Under the pieces are notes generated by a model. It was given only the letters and a program-made list of their open reading frames with translations. It was not told the DNA's origin and did no database searches. From Gammaproteobacteria bacterium UBA3532 (GTDB taxonomy: Bacteria; Pseudomonadota; Gammaproteobacteria; Enterobacterales; UBA3532): a DNA stretch of 9,452 nt. Below are positions 1 to 6,842 of this stretch, piece after piece. The translations under genes and the position numbers were made by a program. Positions within the stretch are counted from its first letter, which is position 1. Every line of letters starts with the position of its first letter. The DNA is taken from the NCBI GenBank assembly GCA_002376965.1, contig DFOV01000322.1, positions 2,617 through 12,068 on the forward strand. Reading direction: 5' to 3'.

Positions 1-182
1 TCATGCTGTTCAGCGATAATTTTAACCGGGCTTGGCTGTAATTTTTTGCCCCGGCCTGCCGGCCTGTCTGGTTGAGTATATACAGCACATACTTGGTGGT
101 TGCTTTTCAGCAGCTGACTTAAATGGGCGGCAGCAAAGTCTGGCGTGCCAGCAAATACAATACGTAACGGGGATTGCGACAT
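1..182 (-). CDS. fmt: Methionyl-tRNA formyltransferase, N-terminal part (cut by window edge)
   Basis: Only the first 60 codons are present; the gene runs off the left edge. Fmt transfers a formyl group from 10-formyl-tetrahydrofolate to the amino group of Met-tRNAfMet in the cytoplasm, making the initiator tRNA. The visible residues show the start of the Rossmann-like formyltransferase domain: an AGTPDF stretch at residues 11-16 and the conserved [10 protein letters not shown] loop at about 36-45. The ATG at 182-180 is the natural start, since the product then begins a few residues before the first conserved strand. The ribosome site is weak (an ACGAG about 9 bases upstream). It lies 46 bp downstream of def on the same strand, the usual def-fmt operon order. 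The catalytic Asn/His/Asp residues lie outside the window. Confidence 0.96.
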   Translation of the reverse strand, partial: MSQSPLRIVFAGTPDFAAAHLSQLLKSNHQVCAVYTQPDRPAGRGKKLQPSPVKIIAEQH

Positions 183-203
183 TTTATAAAGCTCGTCTTT
201 TGG

Positions 204-220
204 CCTGACAGCCTGTCAGG
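204..220. repeat. Near-perfect palindrome between def and fmt
   Basis: Two 8-base arms, CCTGACAG and CTGTCAGG, are separated by a single C. As RNA it would fold as a 7-bp stem with a 3-base loop. On the minus strand, the direction of def-fmt transcription, it is followed by a short A run rather than a T run, so it does not look like an intrinsic terminator. It ends 21 bases before the fmt start codon and could act as a processing or stabilising hairpin or as a protein-binding site. The role is unknown. Confidence 0.45.
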
Positions 221-228
221 TGGCGGGG

Positions 229-735
229 TTAGGAAGGTCGAGAACGCTGAAGCTTCTTTAGCTTCTTATCCAGCATTTTTCGCTTTAAAGGCGACAAAAG
301 ATCCACAAACAGCTTCCCGTCTAGATGATCAAGCTCGTGCTGAATACAAACAGCCAAAAGTTCGTCTGCTTCCAAGGTGAAAGGCTTTCCATCGCGATCT
401 AGCGCGCTTACTGTTACCTTTTCCGCCCGCTGCACCTTGGCATAAACACCTGGAAAAGATAAGCAACCTTCCTCCATTTCTTCATGTCCTGAAGCCTCAA
501 CAATTTCAGGATTAATAAAAACCATTGGTTGGTCTTTTCTCTCGGATATATCCAACACAAACAAACGTTTTTGGATATCCACTTGTGTCGCAGCCAAGCC
601 AATCCCTGGAGCGGCATACATTGTTTCAAACATATCATCGATTTGCCGTTGCAAAGCAACATCAAATTTATCAATGGCTTTGGCTTCCAGTCGCAAACGT
701 TGGTTGGGGTATTCTAATATCGCTAATTTGGCCAT
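229..735 (-). CDS. def: Peptide deformylase
   Basis: Removes the formyl group from the N-terminal methionine of new proteins as they leave the ribosome; a metal (Fe2+) hydrolase. All three family motifs are present in the 168-residue product: GIGLAATQ at 44-51, EGCLS at 89-93 with metal ligand Cys91, and HELDH at 133-137 with ligands His133 and His137 and catalytic Glu134. The length matches the E. coli enzyme (about 169 residues). The ATG at 735-733 gives the typical MAxLxILEYPNxRLR beginning, although no good Shine-Dalgarno precedes it. It is the first gene of a def-fmt operon diverging from the LysM gene, so its promoter should lie in 736-921. Confidence 0.98.
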   Translation of the reverse strand: MAKLAILEYPNQRLRLEAKAIDKFDVALQRQIDDMFETMYAAPGIGLAATQVDIQKRLFVLDISERKDQPMVFINPEIVEASGHEEMEEGCLSFPGVYAKVQRAEKVTVSALDRDGKPFTLEADELLAVCIQHELDHLDGKLFVDLLSPLKRKMLDKKLKKLQRSRPS

Positions 736-830
736 AAATTTTGTGAAAACCGGTTGTACTTATGAAAAAGATCATCCACAATGTTTATCAACTATACAAT
801 AAACAAAGAGGCTATAAGCCTTAGGTCGTA

Positions 831-836
831 TATAAT
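831..836 (+). promoter_or_regulatory. Possible -10 box for the LysM gene
   Basis: A perfect TATAAT lies in the 186-bp spacer between the divergent def and LysM genes, 85 bases before the LysM start. No good TTGACA-like -35 box sits 16-18 bases upstream and there is no TG extension, so the promoter is only a candidate. A def promoter must also be in this spacer, but I could not identify it with confidence. A strong GAGGGA ribosome site at 906-911 precedes the LysM ATG at 922. Confidence 0.35.
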
Positions 837-921
837 ACTCCTTTAATGCGGTTAGGGCCAATTAGCATTTCCGACCTTGCTTGGTGCTTGAAGAGGCTAT
901 TGGCCGAGGGAAATAACAACG

Positions 922-2001
922 ATGAAAATAAAAACACTCGTCGCGGCTTCATTGCTTGTTTTTGGTTTAACGAATGCAGCTAACGCTGTTGAGCTTCAGG
1001 ATAATCATCCTGACGTTTATGTCGTAAAGTCAGGAGATACGCTATGGGATATCTCCGAGACATTTCTCAAATCCCCTTGGAAATGGCCCGAAATATGGCA
1101 CGTCAACCAGCAAATAAACAATCCCCATCTTATCTTCCCTGGCGATGTTCTTAAACTGGTTTATTTGGATGGTCGCCCAGTATTAATGCTTGGTGATGGT
1201 AAATTATCGCCACGCATTCGTGAAATGGATGCCGACGAAGCCATAGCCACCATTCCGTTAACCGCTATTCAGCCCTTTATGACCGGCGCTCAAGTTGTTA
1301 CTGAAGAAGAATATGATGAAGCGCCTTATTTGGTTGGCTCACGCGAAGACAGGGTGATATTTGCAACCAACGATACAGTCTATGGTACAGGCTTTAGCGA
1401 AGAACAGCTCCTGCTTAAAAGTTTCTCGGTTTTTGATAAAGGCGAAGCCTATATTCATCCTGAAACCGGAGAAAACCTGGGCTTTGAGGCCAAACACATG
1501 GGTACGGTCAAGCTGGAAAGAAAAACCACGCCGCCCACGTTTAGAATATCCGAAGTAAAGTATGAAATCCGCCCTGGTCACAGATTATTACCAGCTCATG
1601 ATGAACATACCCGACCATTTTTTCAGCCTCACGCCCCGGCCGATCAGCTCGAAGGCTACATATTGTCGGTACCTGATGGCGTAACACAGATCGGTCAATA
1701 TATGGTTGTGGTTGTAAGCTTAGGCAAACGTGACAACCTCGAACCAGGACATGTTTTAGAAATTTGGCAAGCGGGTAAGCGGGTCGTAGATCCTGTGGCA
1801 ACAGAAAAGAGTGGCAAAGGCAATGTGTTTACCCGTATAGGTGAAGCGTTCACAGGGAAAACCAAAAAGTCTATTCTTCTCCCTGATGAAAAAGCGGGTC
1901 AGCTCATAGTGTTCCGCACATTTGAGAAAGTCAGCTTAGGGCTCATCTTAAAAGCAACAGCGGTTATTCACGAGAACGACAAAGTCAGAACCCCAGAATA
2001 G
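922..2001 (+). CDS. tsaP: Exported LysM peptidoglycan-binding protein, TsaP-like
   Basis: The 359-residue product begins with a clear Sec signal peptide (KIK, then a hydrophobic stretch, then ANA-V, with likely cleavage after residue 22). A single LysM domain follows at about 33-79 (YVVKSGDTLWDIS ... NPHLIFPGDVLKL), a fold that binds the glycan chains of peptidoglycan. The rest has no catalytic motif; its C-terminal part (about 240-359, ending LLPDEKAGQLIVFRTFEKVSLGLILKA) resembles the tail of the pseudomonad protein PA0020, the TsaP homologue, which occupies the same place beside def and dprA. TsaP helps fix the type IV pilus secretin PilQ to the cell wall. The LysM and export calls come from sequence; the TsaP role is inferred from architecture and gene order. 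It is unrelated to the t6A gene tsaC further along despite the similar name. A 10-bp hairpin follows the stop codon. Confidence 0.85.
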   Translation: MKIKTLVAASLLVFGLTNAANAVELQDNHPDVYVVKSGDTLWDISETFLKSPWKWPEIWHVNQQINNPHLIFPGDVLKLVYLDGRPVLMLGDGKLSPRIREMDADEAIATIPLTAIQPFMTGAQVVTEEEYDEAPYLVGSREDRVIFATNDTVYGTGFSEEQLLLKSFSVFDKGEAYIHPETGENLGFEAKHMGTVKLERKTTPPTFRISEVKYEIRPGHRLLPAHDEHTRPFFQPHAPADQLEGYILSVPDGVTQIGQYMVVVVSLGKRDNLEPGHVLEIWQAGKRVVDPVATEKSGKGNVFTRIGEAFTGKTKKSILLPDEKAGQLIVFRTFEKVSLGLILKATAVIHENDKVRTPE

Positions 2002-2026
2002 GCACTATTTATCGCAATTGAAATCG

Positions 2027-2052
2027 AAGCTCAGCGCCCTGCCGCTGAGCTT
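2027..2052 (+). terminator. Perfect 10-bp hairpin after the LysM gene, touching the dprA start
   Basis: Arms AAGCTCAGCG (2027-2036) and CGCTGAGCTT (2043-2052) pair without mismatch around a 6-base loop. The stem ends in TT and runs into TTG, so the T run is only four long (2051-2054). It sits 25 bases after the LysM stop and looks like a weak intrinsic terminator. It also ends directly against the TTG start of dprA, so it may limit transcription or translation of dprA instead of, or as well as, ending the upstream transcript. Confidence 0.6.
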
Positions 2053-3156
2053 TTGCGTTATTGGGTCGCTTTAACGCAAATCCCCGGTATAGGCCCCCAT
2101 CGCGGGCAGAAAATTCTACAGAAGATCGGTCATCCGCAAGCCTTGTTTGACCGCGGCCTGCGCACAGCCCAGCAGCTCGGACTTAAGCCTGCCCAACTCG
2201 AGTCTATGGAGAATATCGACTGGTCTGCTATAGAGAAATATATTTCTTGGGCTGAAGCTCCAGGCAAACACCTGTTAACCCTTGACCATCCCGATTACCC
2301 TGAACAACTAAAACGCAGCTATGCACCGCTAGTACTCTATGTGCACGGCAATCTATCGTTATTGACCAGCCCTCAAGTTGCCATGGTCGGAGCCCGTAAT
2401 CCTACAACGGCAGGGCGTGAAACTGCCCATGATTTTGCAGCGAATCTGGCGAATTCGGGCATGACCATCACCAGTGGGCTGGCCGATGGTATTGATGGTG
2501 CTAGCCACAAAGGGGCGCTATCGGTTAATGGCGATACGATAGCCGTTATGGCCACCGGGTTGGATCGCGTTTATCCTGCTCATCACCGCGATCTGGCCTG
2601 GGAAATTGCCGAGAAGGGCCTGATTGTAAGTGAATATCCGCCAGGAACCCCTGTGCGCAAAGAACGCTTTCCACAAAGAAACCGCTTGATTGCCGGTTTA
2701 AGTTTGGGCACCATTGTAGTGGAAGCGGCATTGCGTAGCGGCTCATTGATAACCGCAAGGCATGCTGTCGAATTTGGTCGGGAAGTATTTGCAATTCCTG
2801 GCTCGATACACAACCCTCTCGCTAAGGGTTGCCACATGCTAATTCGACAGGGTGCCAAGCTTGTCGAACAGGCCAACGACATTTTTGAGGAACTTGCACC
2901 AACATTAAGCTATCTAATCAGTGAAGACCAGAAACCGAAGGAGTTGATTCACCCCCAACCTGTGCATGAATTAAGTGCACAAGAAGCCAAAATAATGGAA
3001 GCTATGGGATATGAAACCACTTCCATTGAGTTGATAGTAGAAAGGACGCACTTACCTGTAGAAGAAATATCTTCAACATTACTGGTGTTAGAAATGCAGG
3101 GAATAGTCCAGGCCGAGCCTGGAGGTTATCGCATCATTGGTGGAGGCGCATCATGA
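2053..3156 (+). CDS. dprA: DNA-processing protein DprA (Smf)
   Basis: DprA binds incoming single-stranded DNA during natural transformation, protects it and loads RecA; many non-competent bacteria also keep it. The 367-residue product has the full bacterial layout: a short N-terminal helical region with PGIG at 11-14, a Rossmann-like core from about 105 to 285, and a C-terminal winged-helix (DprA-WH) from about 307 to 362. Core motifs include VGARNPT (112-118), GLADGIDGASHKGAL (142-156), FPQRNRLIAGLS (206-217) and GSLITA (230-235). The start is uncertain in mechanism: TTG at 2053 is the only ATG/GTG/TTG in frame between the LysM stop codon and the conserved PGIG, and it gives a normal N-terminus, but no usable ribosome site precedes it because the preceding bases are locked in a hairpin. 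The stop overlaps the smg start (ATGA). Confidence 0.95.
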   Translation: MRYWVALTQIPGIGPHRGQKILQKIGHPQALFDRGLRTAQQLGLKPAQLESMENIDWSAIEKYISWAEAPGKHLLTLDHPDYPEQLKRSYAPLVLYVHGNLSLLTSPQVAMVGARNPTTAGRETAHDFAANLANSGMTITSGLADGIDGASHKGALSVNGDTIAVMATGLDRVYPAHHRDLAWEIAEKGLIVSEYPPGTPVRKERFPQRNRLIAGLSLGTIVVEAALRSGSLITARHAVEFGREVFAIPGSIHNPLAKGCHMLIRQGAKLVEQANDIFEELAPTLSYLISEDQKPKELIHPQPVHELSAQEAKIMEAMGYETTSIELIVERTHLPVEEISSTLLVLEMQGIVQAEPGGYRIIGGGAS

Positions 3157-3629
3157 AAGAAAATGTATTTGACGTACTGATGTACTTATTTGACAACTAC
3201 ATGGACGATGACAATGATATTCCGGAGCAAGACACACTCAGTGTTGAGCTGGAACAGGCTGGATTTAACCTAAAGGAAATCAATCAGGCCTTTGACTGGC
3301 TGGAAGACTTAGCGACCCTGCAAGCCCAAGCCCCGGTGAAATACCAGCCCACGAACGCCATTCGCATTTATACTGCCGAAGAAATTGAAAAGCTCAGCGT
3401 CGAAACCCGAGGCTTCCTCATGTTTTTAGAGCAGGTTGAAGTACTCGACAGCTACACACGTGAACTCATTATCGAACGTATGATGAGCCTGGATGATGAA
3501 GTCGATCTCGAGCAGCTAAAATGGGCAGTTTTGATGATCTTATTTAACATTCCTGGCCAGGAAAATGCTGCCTCTCGTATGGAAACGCTGGTCTATGAAG
3601 ATGATGTGAGTATGTCCTCCATTAATTGA
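3153..3629 (+). CDS. smg: Smg family protein (DUF494)
   Basis: This 158-residue acidic protein opens with MKENVFDVLMYLFDNYMDDD, typical of Smg, a family almost always found next to dprA in beta- and gammaproteobacteria. Its length is normal for the family. No catalytic motif is visible; the molecular function is not established and I do not assign one. The product appears mostly helical, with hydrophobic residues spaced as in an all-alpha cytoplasmic protein and no signal peptide or membrane segment. Its ATG overlaps the dprA stop by 4 bases, so the two are very likely translationally coupled. In enteric and vibrio genomes a small topoisomerase-like zinc-ribbon gene (yrdD type) often follows; it is absent here. 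Confidence 0.94.
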   Translation: MKENVFDVLMYLFDNYMDDDNDIPEQDTLSVELEQAGFNLKEINQAFDWLEDLATLQAQAPVKYQPTNAIRIYTAEEIEKLSVETRGFLMFLEQVEVLDSYTRELIIERMMSLDDEVDLEQLKWAVLMILFNIPGQENAASRMETLVYEDDVSMSSIN

Positions 3630-3868
3630 TCCAAAACTGTCCAGCCCATGGCACCTAAGGCTGGACAACTTCATTGCACGAAATCTACCCGAGAGTATTG
3701 CTTTTACCTTGGAGACATAGTAGCTTTCTTTTTGCTCATATGCCGAGAACAAACATAGACGACAATAGCAACAAGCGGCGCTATCGTGATTCAGAACTGC
3801 TCCGGCGCAGGTGATATTCGTTCACCAATTTATCCGTATATTTGTTGATTAAAATTGAGGTATTCAAT
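3630..3868. other. 239-bp spacer between smg and purE
   Basis: Apart from the hairpin after smg, this spacer has no convincing reading frame, RNA gene or PurR-type operator. A small inverted repeat GGTGA/TCACC (3810-3814 and 3822-3826, 7-base loop) lies 42 bases before purE. A TATATT at 3837-3842 could be a -10 box but has no partner -35. A purE promoter is expected somewhere here. GAGG at 3857-3860 is the purE ribosome site. Confidence 0.4.
3638..3667 (+). terminator. Hairpin after smg (terminator-like)
   Basis: A perfect 9-bp stem, TGTCCAGCC (3638-3646) with GGCTGGACA (3659-3667), encloses a 12-base loop and lies 8 bases after the smg stop. The following bases (ACTTCATTGC) do not form a proper T run, so it is either a poor intrinsic terminator or a 3'-end stabilising structure. 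Its position at the end of dprA-smg supports a transcription boundary. Confidence 0.45.
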
Positions 3869-4372
3869 ATGGCGCATTTTGCTGCTGTTTTAATGGGGTC
3901 AGACTCTGACCTACCTGTCATGCAAGTAACACTTGATACACTGAAAAAGCTTGGTGTCAGCTACGAGGTTAAGATCACTTCCGCCCACAGAACGCCAGCG
4001 CAAACCCATGAGTACGTTAAGAGTGCCGAAGAGCGTGGATGCCAGGTATTCATTTGTGCGGCTGGCTTAGCTGCACATTTGGCCGGAGCGGTCGCAGGAT
4101 TAACCACTCGCCCAGTTATTGGCGTTCCCATGGATGCGGGTCCTCTCCAAGGTATGGATGCATTATTATCGACGGTACAGATGCCTGGCGGCGTTCCTGT
4201 TGCGACCGTAGCCATTGGCAAAGCTGGTGCTAAGAATGCGGGGTATTTGGCGGCTCAGATTATGTCCACTGCGGATCCAGAACTGGCACAAACTATTCTC
4301 AAAGAACGTGCAGATAGTGCAGCTGCTGTAGTAGCTAAAGACGCAGCACTGCAAGAGTCGCTTACCAAGTAA
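3869..4372 (+). CDS. purE: PurE, N5-carboxyaminoimidazole ribonucleotide mutase
   Basis: In de novo purine synthesis PurE moves the carboxyl group of N5-CAIR to carbon 4, giving CAIR. The 167-residue product carries the class I signatures: GSDSD at 10-14 (Ser11 and Asp14 in the nucleotide site), SAHRTP at 38-43 with the catalytic His40, the [10 protein letters not shown] loop at 64-73 and [24 protein letters not shown] at 101-124. The SAHRTP form argues against the CO2-dependent class II enzyme, which has SAHKT. I chose ATG 3869 over an in-frame TTG at 3842 because GAGG sits 8 bases upstream and the product then starts just before the first strand. The HLAG sequence differs from the HLPG of E. 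coli PurE. Its usual partner purK is not adjacent; the stop codon overlaps the tsaC start by one base. Confidence 0.95.
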   Translation: MAHFAAVLMGSDSDLPVMQVTLDTLKKLGVSYEVKITSAHRTPAQTHEYVKSAEERGCQVFICAAGLAAHLAGAVAGLTTRPVIGVPMDAGPLQGMDALLSTVQMPGGVPVATVAIGKAGAKNAGYLAAQIMSTADPELAQTILKERADSAAAVVAKDAALQESLTK

Positions 4373-4935
4373 TGATATTCTCTCCCGTTAAAGGAGAGCG
4401 CGCTGTAGACTGCCTGCTCAAAGGGGGGGTAATTGGCTACCCCACAGAGGCAGTTTATGGCTTAGGCTGTACTGCAGATCAACCGGATGCTATAGAGCAA
4501 GTTATATATGCTAAACGCCGTGATGCGCGCAAAGGCCTAATTGTCGTCGTTTCTGCTTTGGAACAAGTTAAGCAGGTTGTATCTCCCCGGCAATACGCCC
4601 AAATCATCCAGCATCCTCCCCAGCATTGGCCAGGTCCTTTTACCTACATACTCGACGCCTCTCCCAACTGCTCCCGCCAATTGACCGGTGGCCGAAGTAC
4701 CATTGCTGTGCGATGGAGTAAGCACCCCGTGGTGCGCTATTTGTGTGATCGTGTAGGGCCAATAGTTTCTACCAGCGCTAATATTTCTGGGCGAGATGCC
4801 TGCCGAACTTTTCATGATACACACCGCTATTTTTCATCTTATGTCGATTTCATACTGCCAGGCCCAGTGAATAAACTTGCCAGCCCGAGCACGATAATCG
4901 ATTACAAGACCGGCCAGACTATCCGGCCCGGCTAA
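4372..4935 (+). CDS. tsaC: Threonylcarbamoyl-AMP synthase TsaC (YrdC/RimN)
   Basis: TsaC makes threonylcarbamoyl-AMP from threonine, bicarbonate and ATP. TsaB-TsaD-TsaE then transfers the group to A37 of tRNAs reading ANN codons (t6A). The 187-residue product is a single YrdC domain of normal short-form length (E. coli about 190), without the extra Sua5 domain. Visible motifs are PTEAVYGLG at 24-32, the KRR...KGL basic loop at 48-56 and STSANISG at 133-140, which together line the nucleotide and substrate pocket. Its ATG shares one base with the purE stop (TAATG), so translation probably depends on ribosomes finishing purE. hemF follows after 20 bp. tsaC beside hemF and aroE is common in related bacteria. 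Confidence 0.95.
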   Translation: MIFSPVKGERAVDCLLKGGVIGYPTEAVYGLGCTADQPDAIEQVIYAKRRDARKGLIVVVSALEQVKQVVSPRQYAQIIQHPPQHWPGPFTYILDASPNCSRQLTGGRSTIAVRWSKHPVVRYLCDRVGPIVSTSANISGRDACRTFHDTHRYFSSYVDFILPGPVNKLASPSTIIDYKTGQTIRPG

Positions 4936-4955
4936 ACCCTCATCAGGAGACAACC

Positions 4956-5876
4956 ATGGCCACCGAGTCACAAATCGACCAAGTATTGGCATTTCTAAAA
5001 ACTTTTCAAGCCGACTTATGCGAGAAATTATCCCAGCTTGATGGTGGCAAGGCCTTTATTGTCGATAGTTGGGATAGACCCGAAGGAGGTGAGGGGATTA
5101 GCCGGGTAATAGACAACGGCAATATTTTTGAGCGCGGGGGCGTTAACTTTTCTCATGTTTTTGGCGCTCAACTCCCGCCTTCGGCTACGGCGGCTCGTCC
5201 GGAGCTAGCCGGGCGTAGCTTTCAGGCCATGGGGGTATCTATTGTCATGCATCCCGAAAACCCTCTTATTCCCACCTCTCATGCTAATATCCGCTTATTT
5301 GTTGCCGAAAAAGACGGTGAAGACCCCGTCTGGTGGTTTGGTGGTGGATTTGACCTGACTCCATACTATGGCTTTGAAGAAGACTGTATAAGCTGGCATC
5401 AAGCCGCGCTTAGCTGCTGCCAGCCCTACGGTTCTGAGATCTATGGGGAGTTTAAGAAATGGTGCGATGATTACTTTTACCTGAAACATCGCCAGGAACC
5501 CAGAGGTATCGGCGGATTATTTTTTGATGATCTAAATCGCTGGGATTTCGACACCTGCTTCCGCTTTATCCAAGACGTAGCAAAAACCTATGGCGATGCT
5601 TATGCCGACATTGTATCTAAACGACATTCGCTCCCCTTCACAGAGTCACAAAAGTCTTTTCAGCTCTATCGGCGCGGACGCTATGTCGAATTTAACCTGG
5701 TCTTCGATCGTGGAACGCTATTTGGCCTGCAATCAGGGGGCCGCACTGAATCCATTTTGATGTCGATGCCACCTAACGTGTGCTGGAAATATAACTGGTC
5801 GCCACAACCCGGCAGTGAAGAAGACAAGCTAACCTCTTATTACCTTACTGCAAGAGACTGGCTCGATACTCAGTAG
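4956..5876 (+). CDS. hemF: Oxygen-dependent coproporphyrinogen III oxidase
   Basis: Converts coproporphyrinogen III to protoporphyrinogen IX by oxidative decarboxylation of two propionate side chains, using O2; a soluble homodimer in haem synthesis. The 306-residue product matches the family along its length: [21 protein letters not shown] at 31-51, [13 protein letters not shown] at 58-70, TSHANIRLF at 107-115, [18 protein letters not shown] at 126-143, [18 protein letters not shown] at 176-193 and [34 protein letters not shown] at 240-273. The four histidines equivalent to those essential in the E. coli enzyme appear at 99, 109, 148 and 178. AGGAGA at 4944-4949 fixes the ATG. It is the last gene of purE-tsaC-hemF. 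Its presence indicates an organism that makes haem under aerobic conditions. Confidence 0.97.
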   Translation: MATESQIDQVLAFLKTFQADLCEKLSQLDGGKAFIVDSWDRPEGGEGISRVIDNGNIFERGGVNFSHVFGAQLPPSATAARPELAGRSFQAMGVSIVMHPENPLIPTSHANIRLFVAEKDGEDPVWWFGGGFDLTPYYGFEEDCISWHQAALSCCQPYGSEIYGEFKKWCDDYFYLKHRQEPRGIGGLFFDDLNRWDFDTCFRFIQDVAKTYGDAYADIVSKRHSLPFTESQKSFQLYRRGRYVEFNLVFDRGTLFGLQSGGRTESILMSMPPNVCWKYNWSPQPGSEEDKLTSYYLTARDWLDTQ

Positions 5877-6070
5877 AATGCCTCGTGCAAGAGCATGAAC
5901 ACCACCGCCAACAGAATATTTTTTGTAAATTTGTTATAGGTTTGGAAATATGGTCTATGCTTATGTTTAGGTGGCATTTTATCCACATATCTACCAACAT
6001 TTTTATATTTCAATAACCTTCACGTTATACGGAAATGGCAAAAAAGAAGGCAGTTCACCGGAGGTTTTAA
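5877..6070. other. AT-rich spacer between hemF and the methyltransferase gene
   Basis: The 194-bp spacer is clearly richer in A and T than its neighbours and has no reading frame I would support. A short stem (TCGTGC 5883-5888 with GCATGA 5893-5898, one G-U pair) follows hemF but lacks a T run. The central part holds several A/T runs and a perfect DnaA-box sequence, listed separately. A GGAGG at 6060-6064, 6 bases before the next ATG, is a strong ribosome site. A promoter for the methyltransferase is expected here, but no clear -35/-10 pair is visible. Confidence 0.5.
5979..5987 (+). promoter_or_regulatory. Consensus DnaA box
   Basis: The nine bases TTATCCACA match the high-affinity DnaA-binding consensus exactly and lie in an AT-rich non-coding stretch 84 bases before the methyltransferase gene. 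I found no second perfect box in the window, so this is not an origin. It could be a DnaA-regulated promoter element or a titration site, or chance; an exact match somewhere in 9.5 kb on either strand is expected by chance only in a minority of windows. The fmt-def-dprA-aroE region is near oriC in pseudomonads. Confidence 0.45.
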
Positions 6071-6676
6071 ATGGCAAAAGAGGGTCTTTTTGATCAGCTA
6101 CGTAATCCCAGTGGTTTATTGGGCGAGGTGGCGGGCTCTGTCATGGCGCAAACCAATAAAGACGTAAACCGTTGGGTCATCGCTCAATTGGCTGTAGGAC
6201 CACAAGACAAGGTGCTCGAGATTGGCTTCGGTCCAGGTGCTGCTCTTGAATCGGTTCTTAAGGTCGTAACCCATGGCTTTGTCGCAGGCATAGACCATTC
6301 TGCCACCATGGAAAAGCAAGCTCATCGCCGTAACCGACGAGCAGTCCATGAAGGTCGTCTTGAATTACAAGTAGCCGATGTTGCATCCATTCCCTACGAA
6401 GATGAAACCTTTGACAGGGTCTATGCCGTAAATTGTTTTGAATATTGGCAAGATCAGGAAGCAAATCTGGAAGAAGTAAAACGCATACTAAAGCCAGGAG
6501 GCCACTTCTTCGTTGCGACTCAGCCCAGATGGTTCGATGACGATCATGCTAAAGCCGAACAACTTGGCAACGAAATGCTTGAGAAAATAAAAGAAGCAAA
6601 ATTTGCCGATCCTCGACTTCTTAAGCGTAAATTCGATCCAATAACAGCGGTGATGATCACAGCATATAAACACTAA
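6071..6676 (+). CDS. Class I SAM-dependent methyltransferase, substrate unknown
   Basis: A 201-residue soluble protein with a Rossmann-like methyltransferase core. Motif I is VLEIGFGPGAA at 48-58 (SAM-binding glycine loop). The acidic residue that contacts the ribose is Asp75 in VAGIDHS. VADVASIPYEDETFDRVYAVNCFEYW at 101-126 covers the adenine pocket and motif IV, and RILKPGGHFFVAT at 138-150 is the motif preceding the last strands. The set resembles small-molecule methyltransferases of the UbiE/Methyltransf_11 type, but nothing identifies the substrate. The start is well supported by GGAGG. It stands alone between hemF and aroE, with an AT-rich spacer before it and a hairpin after it, so it is probably its own transcription unit. 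I know of no conserved methyltransferase at this place in E. coli, Vibrio or Pseudomonas. Confidence 0.85.
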   Translation: MAKEGLFDQLRNPSGLLGEVAGSVMAQTNKDVNRWVIAQLAVGPQDKVLEIGFGPGAALESVLKVVTHGFVAGIDHSATMEKQAHRRNRRAVHEGRLELQVADVASIPYEDETFDRVYAVNCFEYWQDQEANLEEVKRILKPGGHFFVATQPRWFDDDHAKAEQLGNEMLEKIKEAKFADPRLLKRKFDPITAVMITAYKH

Positions 6677-6685
6677 TTTCCTCGT

Positions 6686-6719
6686 GCGCTCAGCCCTTCC
6701 CCATTAGATAGCTGAGCGC
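6686..6719 (+). terminator. Terminator-like hairpin after the methyltransferase gene
   Basis: A perfect 9-bp stem, GCGCTCAGC (6686-6694) with GCTGAGCGC (6711-6719), has a 16-base loop and is followed by a pyrimidine-rich stretch (6720-6748) containing TTTT and TTTTT runs. The loop is long and the T runs are interrupted by C, so this is a moderate intrinsic terminator. It lies 9 bases after the stop codon and separates the methyltransferase from aroE. Confidence 0.6.
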
Positions 6720-6737
6720 TATCTCTCCCCTTTTCTC

Positions 6738-6766
6738 TTTTTATTCAGGCATGCAGTGGCTAGAAT
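6738..6766 (+). promoter_or_regulatory. Weak candidate promoter for aroE
   Basis: TAGAAT at 6761-6766 matches five of six -10 bases. The best-spaced -35 (TTTTTA, 6738-6743, 17-base gap) matches only three of six. Because a terminator-like hairpin lies just upstream, aroE should have its own promoter in this spacer, and this is the best candidate seen. The aroE ribosome site AAGGAG is at 6827-6832. Confidence 0.25.
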
Positions 6767-6842
6767 AGCGCTTCTTCATTATTGATTAAAAGTCGTTATT
6801 CATTAGACTGAGTTATTAAATAGACAAAGGAGCCTTCACGAC

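Noticed and set aside
772..780. DnaA-box-like TCATCCACA in the def/LysM spacer
   Set aside because: It differs from the consensus at one base, and such matches are common by chance.
2583..2882. 99-residue minus-strand open frame inside dprA
   Set aside because: Antisense to the most conserved part of DprA, with no ribosome site or recognisable motif.
3842..3868. Upstream TTG start for PurE adding nine residues
   Set aside because: ATG 3869 has GAGG at ideal spacing and gives a family-typical start; the extra residues would overlap the ribosome site.
3639..3868. Purine riboswitch or PurR operator upstream of purE
   Set aside because: No three-way-junction pattern and no ACGCAAACGTTTGCGT-like palindrome could be found.
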